A DNA stretch of 31,150 bases from Reticulitermes lucifugus (taxonomy: Eukaryota > Arthropoda > Insecta > Blattodea > Rhinotermitidae): the NCBI GenBank assembly GCA_026260175.1, contig JAKCWW010003282.1, forward strand, positions 1,931 through 33,080. The letters are read 5' to 3'. Below are positions 1 through 11,344 of this stretch, piece after piece. A program made the translations under genes and the position numbers. Each line of letters begins with the position of its first letter. The first letter of the stretch is position 1. Below the pieces are notes generated by a model. The model made no database searches and was not told where the DNA came from. It saw only the letters and a program-made list of their open reading frames with translations.

Positions 1-966
1 AGTGAGAGATAAAATATTCTCCCTTTCTCACCCCGTCCACACCCTAGCCTGTAGGGCTATATAGGTAGCTACTAACTTTTAATGTCACGGACTACAGTCC
101 TTAACGGTACCAGTGATCACTGTTACTGCTCCAAATCACAGTTACCTACAAGCAACGTCACTGGAACTGACGATGACTTAAGAAATCAGCGAACAGCTGA
201 TCACTGTCGACCAGCAAGGACCCAACCACCCTTACACATGCATAGCCCCAGTAATTACACGACTTTAAGACACACTTCCTGTTCGTTTTGGTTTCATATG
301 AGTCTACCTGCCAAGAAATTAGAAATAGCTTCCCTGCTTCTGACCTTGAGAACTGCTTAGCTTTCCGCTTTCTGCATTATAGAAGGGATTTACAGCCTAC
401 ACTTTGGTAACGTAGTAATTATGTGTGTATAAGTACCACGTGTTAGAAAAGGAATAATGGAGTCTGAGAATCATGTTAAGTTAAATTAATCAGTGAATGG
501 TTTGTTGAAACGACAGAATAACAACGCACAATAACAGTGAAAATGTTGACTGCATGCATGTTATATATTCACGAAAAACCGGAAATTGCTCATCATACTT
601 TAAAGGCAAGCATTCGCCTCCGCCCCGCAATGAATCACAGATTCTGATGTAATAAGTGAATATAAGTGAAGATGAAGGAACTGTCCCGAGAAGGCTATGG
701 TAAAGAGTAGGGAAGATAAATTCGAAGTTGGCTATGACTAAGGACGCATAAAGTTGAAGTCAAAACTTGATTAACCAAAATTATTCATAAAGCATTTGAG
801 ATAAGTCCAGACAGTGGTTAAACGCAGTATTATCAGATGCGATTACGTGGATTTAGTACAGTGTTTTTAATTCAGTATTTAGACGTAACAATAAATTCAC
901 ATCAGATTTATGAAACAATGTGTTCACATCTACTCACACCTCCATCTGGTGACAAGGTTAAGAATG
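1..966. other. no recognised feature
   Basis: A+T-rich non-coding sequence; the 92-codon frame at 82-360 shows no domain and is probably chance. Confidence 0.6.
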
Positions 967-1085
967 AATGTGAAGCGTAGCTAGGGGATGGCGAGAGATG
1001 CAGCCGCCCCCCGGCCGGCAGAGTCCAAAGGGCAGAAAAATGAATAATTTAAATAAAAAAATATCTGCGCTCAAAAGATTCTAAA
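967..1085 (+). repeat. hAT-like repeat fragment, copy 1
   Basis: GCGTAGCTAGGGGATGGCGA, GCCGCCCC..GGCAGAGTCC, GGGCAGAAAAATGAATAAT and TCTGCGCTCAAAA. It matches in order the copy at 22160. The GGGGCGTAGCTAG-type start is typical of some hAT-derived repeats, from general knowledge. Confidence 0.5.
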
Positions 1086-1855
1086 TTACTGAGCCAAATA
1101 AAAGGAAATTGAATACGTAATTGTGATTATGTTAATAATTTCTGTTAGGGCGGCCATTGTGATAGATAACTCGCCACTGGAATGGATGGACCTGTACCTC
1201 CACTTCCCCACATGCATTCATGACGTACAAAAGTACAACTTTTTGTCTTTCACATGTACTCAGCTTCAGATATTAACAGTCTAAGCAGTCCTAGTCAAAC
1301 ACGGACTCATGCATTCCTACCCTTAATGTTAAGACAGTTTACCAGACGTCTTATCAGCAAGCAAACTAAACACCTCAGTTCTGACGATAACAGCAAAGAT
1401 TTTTCGACCACGTTTCCAAATGCTAGGCTCCCTGCCTACTAGTAACTTCACTATCGCTAGGACTACGCAAATAGACTTATATATCGATAACTGGATCTGT
1501 TGGCAGCAGCTCCATATTAATCTGATTTAGTTATTGGATTTGTTACTGATGGACGGCTAAAAAGGTTCCATAATTCTCCCTCAGCAGCTGAATTATAGCA
1601 AGTATCGCTGTCCAGCACAAATATGCACAGTCCAGACTTTGCACAGTTGACGATGGTCATCCGTGGCCCACAATCCGATGACAGTAAATACAGTTTACAG
1701 GCAGCGGTAGTTAACAGAACAGCTACCAACACACTATCCATTATTATGATTATGAGTGGTAACCTTCAACGGATCATCATCATCGTCATCATCATTATTT
1801 AAATTTTCTTCATTCAAAGATGTGGCGGAGAACTTCATCTTTAAATCTTTCTAAC

Positions 1856-2037
1856 TACAATCGAACCCGGTTATAACGACATCGGTTTATGCGATACCTC
1901 GTCTATAGCGTCAGATTATCTGTGGCATCAATTTGTCACCGTTAACCATAACATTATACTCCTCGGTTACAACACTCGTTTATAACGACACAAAATATTC
2001 AGTCCCTTTCATGACGTTTTAACCGAGTTCGACTGCA
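1856..2037. mobile_element. Tigger/pogo-like MITE, copy 1 (182 bp)
   Basis: Ends TACAATCGAACCCGGTTATA and, inverted, TGCAGTCGAACTCGGTTAAA: about 24-bp TIRs. The whole body matches, in opposite orientation, the element at 26607-26794, with shared blocks such as CAGTCCCTTTCATGA and GTTAACCATAACATTATAC. It is distinct in sequence from the MITE at 13121. Confidence 0.8.
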
Positions 2038-2074
2038 CATGGCATGTCTCGATCACAGTTTTCAATTCTTACTG

Positions 2075-2118
<44 letters not shown>
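2075..2118 (+). repeat. (CTA)n microsatellite
   Basis: About 14 CTA/ACT repeats, followed by ACC repeats. It makes the poly-leucine run in a chance ORF at 2039-2314. A shorter imperfect CAT repeat lies at 1772-1797. Confidence 0.98.
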
Positions 2119-2125
<7 letters not shown>

Positions 2126-3364
2126 TCAATGCTAATACTAAAACTTCTATTTCTATGGCGTACAGGCCCTTTACGATTTGTACCCTTCTACACACAAAAT
2201 ACCATGCTAGAATATGTACATAATTCCATCGGCAACATGTTTGGTAGTCCTAGTATAAAGATGGCGTGGGTCTGCAGCCGCAGGATGCGAGTAACACACT
2301 CGCCACATGTATAAACAAAACCTTTGTAAATGGGTTTCACCAATGATATTTTGGAACTGACAAACAGGATATGGTTTCACCTACACGGTGCAGATCTGTA
2401 TAGAGTTCGCCACCCCAGGTGGACACATAAATGTGGAAACACTGGAAAAACACCGAGGGGCAGGCAAGGTCCAAACAAGTTGAACCTACTTTTCATTAAA
2501 ATATTCTAGTACAATCTCATACGTCACGCGACCTGTGGCTGTACACTATACTCCCACAAGGTGTCCAGGTACTCGCTTTTTGCTATACACACTGTTCAAT
2601 GTTAAACGTCGCCGCGTAACTATCAGAAGTCGGTGTCGAGTATTCAATTTATCTACTACAGTCTCACTTGTAATTTTATACTTGAAAATAAATGTGTGTT
2701 AGGTTATTCTGTTAACAGCTGCTTCTTCGTCATCGACAGAATATTACCAAGTCAAACCGCTCGACCCAGAACCAAGTATTTTCCATCTATCTATTACAGA
2801 ATACAACATGGTAACGCACAGGCTTCTACGCAAGCAAGAATCAAGCATGTAAACTGACCCAAGAATATCCTCCACCACGATCACTACAAACAAAAGTTCG
2901 GTTTTGTAGCAGGATTACATCCATAAAGTCCCCGTCATTTTGCATGACAACCTTCAGCGCGAGTCTCACAAACCTTACGGTTCTCCTACTTCAGTCACAT
3001 GACTGCAGCTACTACGTAAGCAGACGAATACTGGCACCTCCACCGCTCTGATTTCAAAAACACACCAATCTACGCTCACACGACTTCGCACACACTCCCG
3101 ACTTGTAGCATCAACCTAGGCTCGCTAACTTTACCTGCGCCTGAAGCTGGAGACTTTGTGGAATTAGTCCTGCTATACATAATTATCAGGCCTCCAGAAA
3201 TATTCTCTCGCGAGGGAGAACACTGGCAAGTATAATATTATTTGTACGCAGCACACCGTGCAAATACGGATGTGGGGCTTTTGTTAACCGGTCAGCAGAT
3301 TTGTGTTTCTGCAGCAGTGAATATGATACAACGAAGACGACAATCACTGTGGCTTCAGTAGATT
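2119..3364. other. no recognised feature, CpG-containing
   Basis: Unique-looking sequence with regular CpG (dense at 3000-3180). No coding exon or repeat recognised. Confidence 0.5.
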
Positions 3365-3540
3365 AATGGGCCATAACGGGTGAACATTCCTTCATATTCG
3401 GAAGATTTAGGATTCAAATCTCGGTACGGAGACTGGATTACTTCGTGATTTTCTCTAGTTTCCTCAAATGCTGGCAATAGTACTTACAAATTTTGCCAGC
3501 ACTGCTTCTCTCCAAATAATTATTCACAACCATGCTATCG
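3365..3540 (+). mobile_element. probable degenerate tRNA-SINE, third type
   Basis: GGATTCAAATCTCGGTACGG looks like a B-box region, and GTGATTTTCTCTAGTTTCCTCAAATGCTGGCAATAGT resembles the body of common insect tRNA-SINEs. The limits are uncertain. Confidence 0.35.
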
Positions 3541-3643
3541 TTCAAACTTTGCAACCCACGTCAGTGGAAAACGCACTGTTTAAAAGCCCAACAGTCATTT
3601 ATCTTGCTTAACATAAGCAAGGTGGATTACAATGAACTGTGTG

Positions 3644-3950
3644 GGTAAAGGTAAAACTATCCCTATACAGGCCTGGGCAGCCCATTAGGTCTCCAAGAGG
3701 TTGAGGCTCCCAGAATTCCTAGACAATCGGCACATGAAGGTGGTAAGGTTGTCAGCCCTACGCACCGGCCGCCTTTACCCCCCCCCCTCCAGCAGATATC
3801 CCTGGTACTCATTTCTGTTAGAGGCTGAGTCGACCCAGGGCCATAGTGCGGCCGCAAGGATTAAGTCAATGAAAAACCTCAATAATTCCATCACGAATCG
3901 AACCCGCGACCTTTCCGCTTCTAGTGCAGTGCCTCAACCGTCTGTGGGGG
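3644..3950 (-). mobile_element. tRNA-SINE of a second family sharing the middle module
   Basis: On the minus strand: a tRNA-like head with A-box GGTTGAGGCACTGC and B-box GGGTTCGATTC (about 3901-3891). Then AGCCTCTAACAGAAATGAGTACC and GGGGTAAAGGCGGCCGGTG, followed by a different 3' region and a TTTTACCTTTACC tail. The middle and the tail match family 1 while the head and 3' region do not. No clear target duplication. Confidence 0.75.
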
Positions 3951-4487
3951 CAAACAGTTTTTAGGACTGCTCTGTAAGTTCCGTATTCCGTAATCCTGTA
4001 CTTCAACAGCTACGATGCTTTCTTTTACGTGGGTTTTTAGTGCGGATGAAGCTGAATGATCTTCCACTTCCACAATAATCTAGTGCCTCACATACTTTTT
4101 CATTTCCAACACAGTAGTGGTAGTAATTTCCTTCTTTTTTACACTGAACTGATGTAATATTGCACATATCAAAACATACTTTGCATCAAAAGTTTCAATA
4201 AACGGTTCCAGTACTGATTAATTGAACCAATATTGACTATTCCAACATTAACTACAAATATACAACCACGCGTTTTAAAACGTCATTTGAAATTGTTGAA
4301 AATCATCGTAGTTTAGACGTACTTGTTCATATAAAAATTCTTCAGGACTTGCAAATGTAACCACAGAAAGTGTAAATTAAAAATGAAAAACAAATTGTAC
4401 ACATTTTCACGGCCTTCCAATGGACTACAGCCTGTTCACTCCAAACACAGACTGGTAGATCTTATTTTTCACCTTTCATGTATTTCT

Positions 4488-5165
4488 TGACTATTTATTA
4501 AACTCCACAAAAATACACTTGTTAGGTAATACATAATACACCTTATTATTTTACATTATACTTTCTCCAACATGTTTCGGCACTGATTGAAGATCTTCAG
4601 GAGGATACAATTCAAGGGATTATAATGATATATGAGTACACATTTTCATTAGACAATGCAACTCATGTACCTTCCATGTATAACATATTGTGCCACTAGA
4701 CACAAATTGGCCAGTTCAACACTGATCCCATGTGCGTGTGTATATATCTGTGTATATAAATATATATATTAATAATGAAAAAGATAGTAAGCAGAGAATA
4801 TTAAATTTTAAAAGGTAATAAGCTTGTCTGACATATTTAGTTATCATACATTGAACATTTTTCTACAGGATTTGACACTTTCATGATAAGGATTGATGAC
4901 ATCCCAGGGATGTTTAAATGAAAATACAACATTAACTTATAGTTTCGTATACAAGTGAGTATCTTATGATAACTCAACGTATCAAACAAGCCTATTACCT
5001 TTTCCATTGTAACATTCTCTAATAATCCAGGTTTTAATTATAAGATCAGATCCCTGATGATGGCTCAATCAGAGCCGAAACATGTCGGAGAGAGTATAAT
5101 GTAAAATAATAAGGCGTATATTACATAACCAGTGTATTTAAGTAGAATTTAATAAATACAGACTG
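4488..5165. mobile_element. foldback element with arms of about 110 bp
   Basis: Left arm about 4488-4600 and right arm about 5040-5165 are inverted repeats of each other. They share TTATTATTTTACATTATAC and ACATGTTTCGGC nearly unchanged, with outer parts reading ATTTATTAAA..AAATACAC. The 440-bp centre is A+T-rich and non-coding. Each arm carries a CTGA.GA..GAAACATGT stem-loop motif. The class is uncertain: a foldback MITE or a head-to-head pair of ends from a retroelement such as Penelope. Confidence 0.75.
5042..5105 (+). ncRNA. hammerhead-ribozyme-like motif in the right arm of the foldback
   Basis: CTGATGA (5054-5060), then T, a perfect stem GGCTC/GAGCC (5062-5066/5072-5076) with loop AATCA, then GAAA (5077-5080), ACATGT and a possible cleavage C at 5086. 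Flanks can pair as TCC/GGA and, after an internal loop, ATTAT/ATAAT. This follows the order of a minimal type I hammerhead. The unpaired T between CTGATGA and stem II departs from the consensus, so activity is doubtful. Confidence 0.35.
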
Positions 5166-7304
5166 GCAGAGTTCAATGAACGTAAGGATAATGAGTGTTA
5201 ACATGTCATGAAACATCAAGCACATCATGGAAGAAGAGGTAGCTATACCATCACCAATTCTTGGAACTGCTATAGATCATTAAAGTAATGTAAAATTCGT
5301 TGAATCCTCAGGAATATGTGTACTGGCTCACAAAATCGAATGACATGCATCTTTATTCTTGGTTGCTTCAGCAACGCTGTCAGAGGCCCGGATTACGCAG
5401 CGCTACATACTCGTACGTCCCACTACACGCTAACTAGTCGTTCACCACAAAAAGTGATTATGTATTGAACAGTATTGTGACAGACTCTTGGATTCATAAA
5501 CGTGGACTACTGATATCCCTAAACACTAAAATATTTTGAAATGTGTCAGTTGTTACAAAATGGAGCAGCAGCTCTTGCAACCTATAGAACGCTGTTCTTG
5601 TTGTTACACGTCATAAAATACATTAACCGGAACAATCAATTCACGTGTAATGTGTAACAGAGGGAAGTGTCAAACTGCTACGAAGAACAGCAGTGCTACC
5701 TTCTGTGGCAATAAGCATCAAATGGTCTACATTCCATAACTAAACCACGTCTTGAAATAGTCTCAAATGACACACATTTCAAATAACAGCAATCGTTAAA
5801 AACCGAGGCACTACTCACCGATTATTACTTTTTCCTGCCGCACCAATGTTTAAAAAAAACACATTACACACACACACTTTCACCAACCGCCATATTTGTT
5901 TACTGATGCACGGCTTCCTATGTCCTTCACCGATCCATAGTACCTTGAACTGTGCCTTGGACAGGGAATAGAATAGAATGGCATAGTACTTTGAAATGTG
6001 CTTACTTTGCGGTTGTTCCATGACAATCAGCTGCTCGGACCATATATTGCGGACCGTTTTGTTAAGTGGCAAATAATGACACCACCCCACTATATGCCAT
6101 CAAAGCACACTTCTAAATATGTAACAATACATGCTTATTCATTCTCTTACATGTTTTGGTTAATTATTTAATGATTAACAGGGATAAATAAGGTCAATGT
6201 ACAGAAATATCGAGTTCATATGGCTTATACTGTATACAGTCAAGGTTAAAAGCAGAATTCATGAACAGCACAGATTATCTCAGTCAAGTGACATGACACA
6301 TAACAAGTCACACAAGATACACAAGCATCAAAATTAGCAAGTCTAACATTGCAGTTTCACACTACAATATGCTAACATGGGATGATGAAAAATATGATTT
6401 ACATTATGGTGTATAACAAAATTGGATCAATGGAAATGTACAATATTCCAAAGTTATAACAGACCTCAGTAGAAATTACTATGTATGTAAATACAAAAGT
6501 CACTAGTGATACTGTTGTAATAATTTTCATCTTTTATACAAACACTATAATACCTGGGAAAAGATAAGAAATTGTAACTCCTAAGGGTAAACAGATACCC
6601 AAGTAATATCAAATTGCTTTATATGTGACTAGTGCATTGTATATGGACTTACTTGCATTTATACTTATGCCTTGTTCTCATTTATATTATGACTTGTTTC
6701 ATATCCAATATTGTAATGGATTTTGTGGAATGCTGAATAAAGTATCAAGTATTGCAAAATAGGTATTTTGCTGCAGAGACACACATAATAGCATAATTTT
6801 TATGTTAAACCTATAGAATCACACTACACAAGCCATATGAACTCAATATTTCTCTGTATGTAGACTTGTGTGTCTCCTTGATGGTGGTTAAATGATTAGC
6901 CAAAACATGTAGCAGAACAAATGAAGATAAACTTTTATACACATAAAAAAGTTCTCTGATAGTGTATACAGAAATACTGTTTAATAAGGGCATGGTTGAG
7001 ATGAATTTGAGGCATTATCCTTGTATGAGCCTGGATGACCTCAGGAAAACAACAGATATCAGAAAGGATATCAGGTGTTCAACCTGAGGTAACTTGCACG
7101 TATATATAACCTAGAATTTCCTCCTCTCTCAGACTTACAACAGATATAAAGGTACTGTACTTCACAAGCAGGTTTATGTACAGTTCTGCTGATCTGCAAT
7201 GCAATAATGGGTTAATGAAATACACAACAAACAAGGTTGCAAACTTACAGGATTCTTAATTCCAGAAAATTCTGTGAGGAACATGTGATTGGGAACTATT
7301 ACTG
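5166..7304. other. no gene recognised; CpG content drops sharply near 6060
   Basis: 5340-6060 has frequent CpG and could be a promoter region; 6061-7200 has only about two CpG. The stem-loop copy at 6876 is the only repeat identified. Confidence 0.5.
6876..6913 (+). repeat. isolated copy of the CTGATGA-stem-GAAACATGT motif, degenerate
   Basis: CCTTGATGGTGGTTAAATGA followed by TTAGCCAAAACATGT. A six-pair stem GGTTAA/TTAGCC (one G-U) with loop ATGA is kept although its bases differ from those at 5054. Confidence 0.45.
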
Positions 7305-7371
7305 TTTATTCCCATTCATTCACTCAGTTACTATGTACTTCTCACAACTTGCAAAATTCTTATTTAATGGC

Positions 7372-7537
7372 TTAAGTTATACATTGGACATTGTCCATGA
7401 TCTCGGGTGCAGAGTACATCTGCAGTATTTCAGAAGCTGGCCCAAGCCTGTCAGTAGGTATTTGTTGTCTCTCCCTGATTTTCACCAGAAAACAGTCTCT
7501 CTCCAAAGATATACCAACAACAATGTCCTGGGAATAT
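7372..7537 (-). CDS. candidate terminal exon, unknown protein
   Basis: I do not recognise it. The minus strand has an acceptor-like TTTGTGATACAG (or a second AG ten bases on). An open frame follows, reading YSQDIVVGISLERDCFLVKI, then RERQQIPTDRLGPASEILQM, then YSAPEIMDNVQCIT and TAA at 7374-7372. An AATAAA lies at 7310-7305, about 60 nt after the stop. The residue composition looks protein-like and no internal stop occurs. Against it: no homologous family is recognised, no upstream exon was found, and antisense frames are also open. The surrounding CpG-poor DNA is what a transcribed gene body would give. Confidence 0.3.
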
Positions 7538-7734
7538 CTGTATCACAAATTACTATGTATACAACCAAATTTACAAAATAATTCTCATAAATAACATAAT
7601 ATTAAATGAAAAAAAGATTAAATACATGCAAATATGTGTAACAACAGATTACTATTTTACCAATTTATGGTCAATATATAATTATGGTGTCAGAAGCCCA
7701 GGCTGTATATAACTGGTGAAATATGAATTGGAAA

Positions 7735-7850
7735 GGATGTTGAGGCACAGACGTGACCTAATTTGACATACTAACCTGGCATTTCACTGGAGTGACTGAA
7801 AAAACCACAAAAACCCTGTCAGGATAGATGATCCCAGGGCCAAAATTTGA
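7735..7850 (-). repeat. interspersed repeat fragment (insect SINE/LINE-tail type)
   Basis: On the minus strand it reads GATCATCTATCCTGACAGGG, then a GTGGTTTTTTCAGTCACTCC block and AAATGCCAGGTTAGT. This resembles a repeat body widespread in insect genomes. The apparent 20-nt exon with perfect splice sites inside it (CAG|TCACTCC.. CCAG|GTTAGT) is therefore likely chance. Confidence 0.4.
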
Positions 7851-7859
7851 ACTTTCAAT

Positions 7860-9690
7860 TCTTATAATAGTAATATAAGCAAACTTGGTCCCAAATTGTG
7901 ATAGTTCTCCTCGGGATAAAAAATAACTATCACAAACAAATTTCAAAAGACGATAAATTAATACATAGTCTGCTTTCCAAAATAAAATTAACACTGACAA
8001 AAAGAAAACTCTGAATTAATATCCCACCTAATGATTATTCAAGAAACTGCCACTCCTTCATCCAACACTAAGGAATTTCATCCAAAATATACAACAGTTA
8101 TCACATATCTGAGTAAATTTTCTTCAGTATCCAAACCGGTAATTCTGAGAAAAAATTTGTTAATTTGAATAGCTCTTCGCGGGAGGGGAGTCACTTGTGT
8201 TCCCTCAGATACATGAAATTCATAAAACATGAGCAATTTGGGGTTCTTACAGCAGTGTTGCTGAGGACTCAAGTCTTCTGGGATGTATGTATGTATATGT
8301 AGTTGGGTTCGTACCTGATGTTCTGATGGATCATGGTGCCTTCATCTTCCAAATCTAGCAGTTCAATAAGACCCAACCCTGAAAATGAAGGCACTAAAAT
8401 CCTTCAAAATGTCAGAAATTAACCCAATTACACAGTTATATCCCTGAAGACTTGAATCTTCATAACACACTCCCTTCAATATTACCATTCTAAATGCACC
8501 ACCAAACCAACAAAAGCTCCTATTAAAATTTCTACACAAGTATACCTTCATCTAACATGTGCTTCATCAACCAATTATTTCAAAATCAAATCCTCATAAT
8601 TCTGAAACAGAATTTTCCAAGGCTAACACCTCAAGTACAGAAAGGACATCTCACAACACATGCCTCGTCCCCTGCTTTTGGAGGAGCTTCCCATGTACTG
8701 ATCTCAATGGAATCTGAATCAAGATTATTTTCAAGCCACTATCAACCCAGCCACAGTTTAATTACACACATGCATCAAATCTGACCCAATATGCCTTTGC
8801 TCGTGTATCCAGGCTCTGAACAACCAGCAGCAGTGGTAGTACAGTGTAAAAGGCAAGTTTGCAGTTCAGTGCTGGCAAAATGAAAATGGCTTGCACATTA
8901 AATGTCCTCCAGGGTGACACATAGCACTTCAACTTGATTCAAATTTCTTGTCCCTCTTGCTGACACAGAGGCAAAACCCCTCTCACATCAAAAGAGAATG
9001 CAGCTAAACAGGCTGTTGTGCTGTTGCTTGAAAATGCATTTTTATGGTAACCTGCCCACAAGAAACATAAGCCCACTCATACCTTATTTATTGTCAAAGT
9101 TTCAAGTTTGCATAATTTTTTCTTCCATGGTCTGATAAAAATGTTGGTGTGTTGGTTATCGAACCAACACTATGTTTTAAATTAGATGTCATATGCCTCT
9201 ACAAGGCTTCTCTTCACTCACAGAAAACACAGAATATGTGTAGATTTCATATAACCAAGACGCTCCAACTTACTCATGCTTAGAACAAAAACATATAACT
9301 GGTTAAGGCCTTCGCCTCAGTTCTTTATCATAACAGTACTCAAAGTATCATCACATTTATATAAATGCATTAAAAATGCTGCTATTACTGTATTTTATAC
9401 CATATCATTCTCTTAGTAGGTGTATTATGTTCATTTATTGGTGCAGATGATTTTAAATACAATGGAACAAGTCTCATTTTTCTGTTTTGCCAGTGTCTTC
9501 ATGACTAGTGCTGTGGCATTATTAAGGCTTGACACATCATTACGAGTTTGGGACCCCAAAATGATTATATCACTCACACCTGCCCATTCCACCAAACACC
9601 AGAGTAATTCTAACACCCTAAAGGTGCTCACATATCACTTAATAATTTACACAACAAAAAGCTTTTATGTAAGTCACATCTACTTTGCAA
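7860..9690. other. no recognised feature, CpG-poor
   Basis: A+T-rich, possibly intronic. A 7-bp palindromic stem GTTGGTT/AACCAAC occurs near 9152-9169. No exons could be supported on either strand. Confidence 0.5.
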
Positions 9691-9693
9691 TAA

Positions 9694-9827
9694 GGTAATG
9701 TTCACCCTAGAACAGGCCATGAAGGCCCACTGGGGGAATAGAGATATAGATCTACTCTTTCTTTAACCTCGGCGCTAGATGGGGTGGATGGCCAATGCCA
9801 CGCCCTGGCCGCTTTAGGAAAGTAATA
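9694..9827 (-). mobile_element. 5'-truncated tRNA-SINE (family 1, copy E)
   Basis: On the minus strand: AAAGCGGCCAGGGCGTGGC, CACCCCATCTAGCGCCGAGG, TTAAAGAAAGAGTAGATCTA, GGGCCTTCATGGCCTGTTCT and a short TTACC tail. Only the 3' half is present. Confidence 0.88.
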
Positions 9828-9895
9828 CAATGGTTATATTATTTATGGGAGCATATCCAAAAGGTCTGGACTGATTCAATCACAATATAACGTAT

Positions 9896-10411
9896 ATGCT
9901 TGCCTTTCTTGATGATGTTATTGTTGTCCTCTTCAGAGTTTATGCAATGGGTCAAAGGTTTCTGCCACTGCTGGAAACACCCCTGAAACTGACTTCTCAC
10001 AATCATGTGTATGACAGCCAGGAATTGTTCCAGAATTTCAGGAAAACCCTCAAATTGACACCCTTGTTGCTGTTTTCATTCTCAGAAACAAGGGCCCAAC
10101 CATGTGAGGAAGTTGTGTTGGGGACCTCAGGCATGATTTGGATGACAAAAATTGCTCCACTGACAGAGGAGGGTGCACCAGCACATTATCATGTTGAAAC
10201 AAGCAGTCCCACTGCTGCCATTATTCTGGACGTTTTTGGTGGACTTGCTCCATCAGAAATTGGAAAACCCCCTGATAGTAGAGCTGGTTACCTGTTTGGC
10301 CTGAAGGAACAAACTCCTGATGAAGAATGCCCTCAGTCAAAAATGATATTCAATCTCTCTTGCCTCATTTTCTTTGGACATGGAGAAGACAAGCTTTACC
10401 ACTTAAGGTGA
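9896..10411 (+). pseudogene. 171-codon open frame, possibly a decayed DDE transposase
   Basis: The longest non-ubiquitin frame in the window. Residues 90-99 (EEGAPAHYHV) resemble the DGAPxHY segment around the second catalytic Asp of mariner-like transposases. KPPDS and LFGLKEQ follow, where PPRSPD..FFLWG..KE would be. The rest is not recognisable and the key Asp is Glu. No terminal inverted repeats were found. It may equally be a chance frame in CpG-poor DNA. Confidence 0.25.
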
Positions 10412-11145
10412 CTGCCACTTGGTTTCTGGGTCTTAATAATATACCAAAATTTCATCTCGTTATGGCACACGAGAGAAGGAACTGTGGTTGTTTTCACATC
10501 ACCCCATCCTTCCTGGTGTATACACACAAGTGCAAATACACTTGCCAGTGATTCCCAGTGTTTCTGATACATACATACATGCATCTGTGTTTCAGAGTAT
10601 TCATAAGTGTGCCATCAGCACTGAATATAAAACTTGTCAAAAACAACAAATCACAGGACAATCACAAACAAAGCAACTTAATTCAAATGTGTAACTCTTT
10701 CAAATCAGCCAATAAAAAAATCACAGATCACACTTAGCACACACAACAGAGGCAACACAATTATAGCTGCAGAACTGACTAGACTGACTCATAAGACAGC
10801 TAAACAGCACCTTTTGACAAAAAACTGTACTATGTGCTGTTCTCGGTCCTAGTGGCAAGTTACGTAACTTCTGGATATGGTTTCATGCATGATGAAATTA
10901 GTTACTTAAAAACCTCAGCATCATTGTGAAGCAGTTATCACAATGTTACCAATGGTGAAAGCATGAAAAATCATTAATGATTTTATGGAATTGAAGTACA
11001 TCATTTATAGCACACAATGTCAGAAATTAGAAAGGACAAAGAACATAAACTATTAATGCAGAATGATTGGCATAATGCCACAAGATTTCAGCAAATGTGA
11101 CAACTCAGACCAAATGATTGATGTGTAACATCATAGACCACACTT
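10412..11145. other. no recognised feature, CpG-poor
   Basis: Contains a few ACAT repeats near 10568; nothing else seen. Confidence 0.5.
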
Positions 11146-11161
11146 AAGGTACACACTTCAA

Positions 11162-11338
11162 ACATGTTGCTTGGAGGTTAGTAGGGTAGCAGGTGCATGG
11201 AGGGAATGCCATTTTAACCAACAAGAACCTTATCCAGGCAACAGCACCCTAAGCAGCTGCCTGGATAAATTTCTTCTTGCAGGTTAAAATCACATTCCTT
11301 CCCAGCACCTGCTACCCCACTAACCTCCAAGCAACATG
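11162..11338. mobile_element. hairpin (foldback) element, about 80-bp arms
   Basis: Left arm 11162-11240 and right arm 11258-11338 are inverted copies, roughly 85 per cent alike. They begin ACATGTTGCTTGGAGGTTAG and meet at CCAGGCA / TGCCTGG, with a 17-nt loop. Weaker pairing extends about 15-20 bp further out on each side. Such a structure is typical of a foldback MITE; a transcript would fold into a long hairpin. The ORFs on both strands are mirror artefacts. Confidence 0.8.
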
Positions 11339-11344
11339 CTTGCA

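Noticed and set aside
2039..2314. 91-codon frame with a long leucine run, like a signal peptide
   Set aside because: The leucines are translation of a (CTA)n microsatellite; nothing else protein-like follows.
3663..3964. Overlapping frames on both strands
   Set aside because: They lie within a tRNA-derived SINE.
7758..8000. Short exon with perfect splice signals on the minus strand
   Set aside because: The sequence resembles a widespread insect repeat body; a 20-nt exon there is unlikely.
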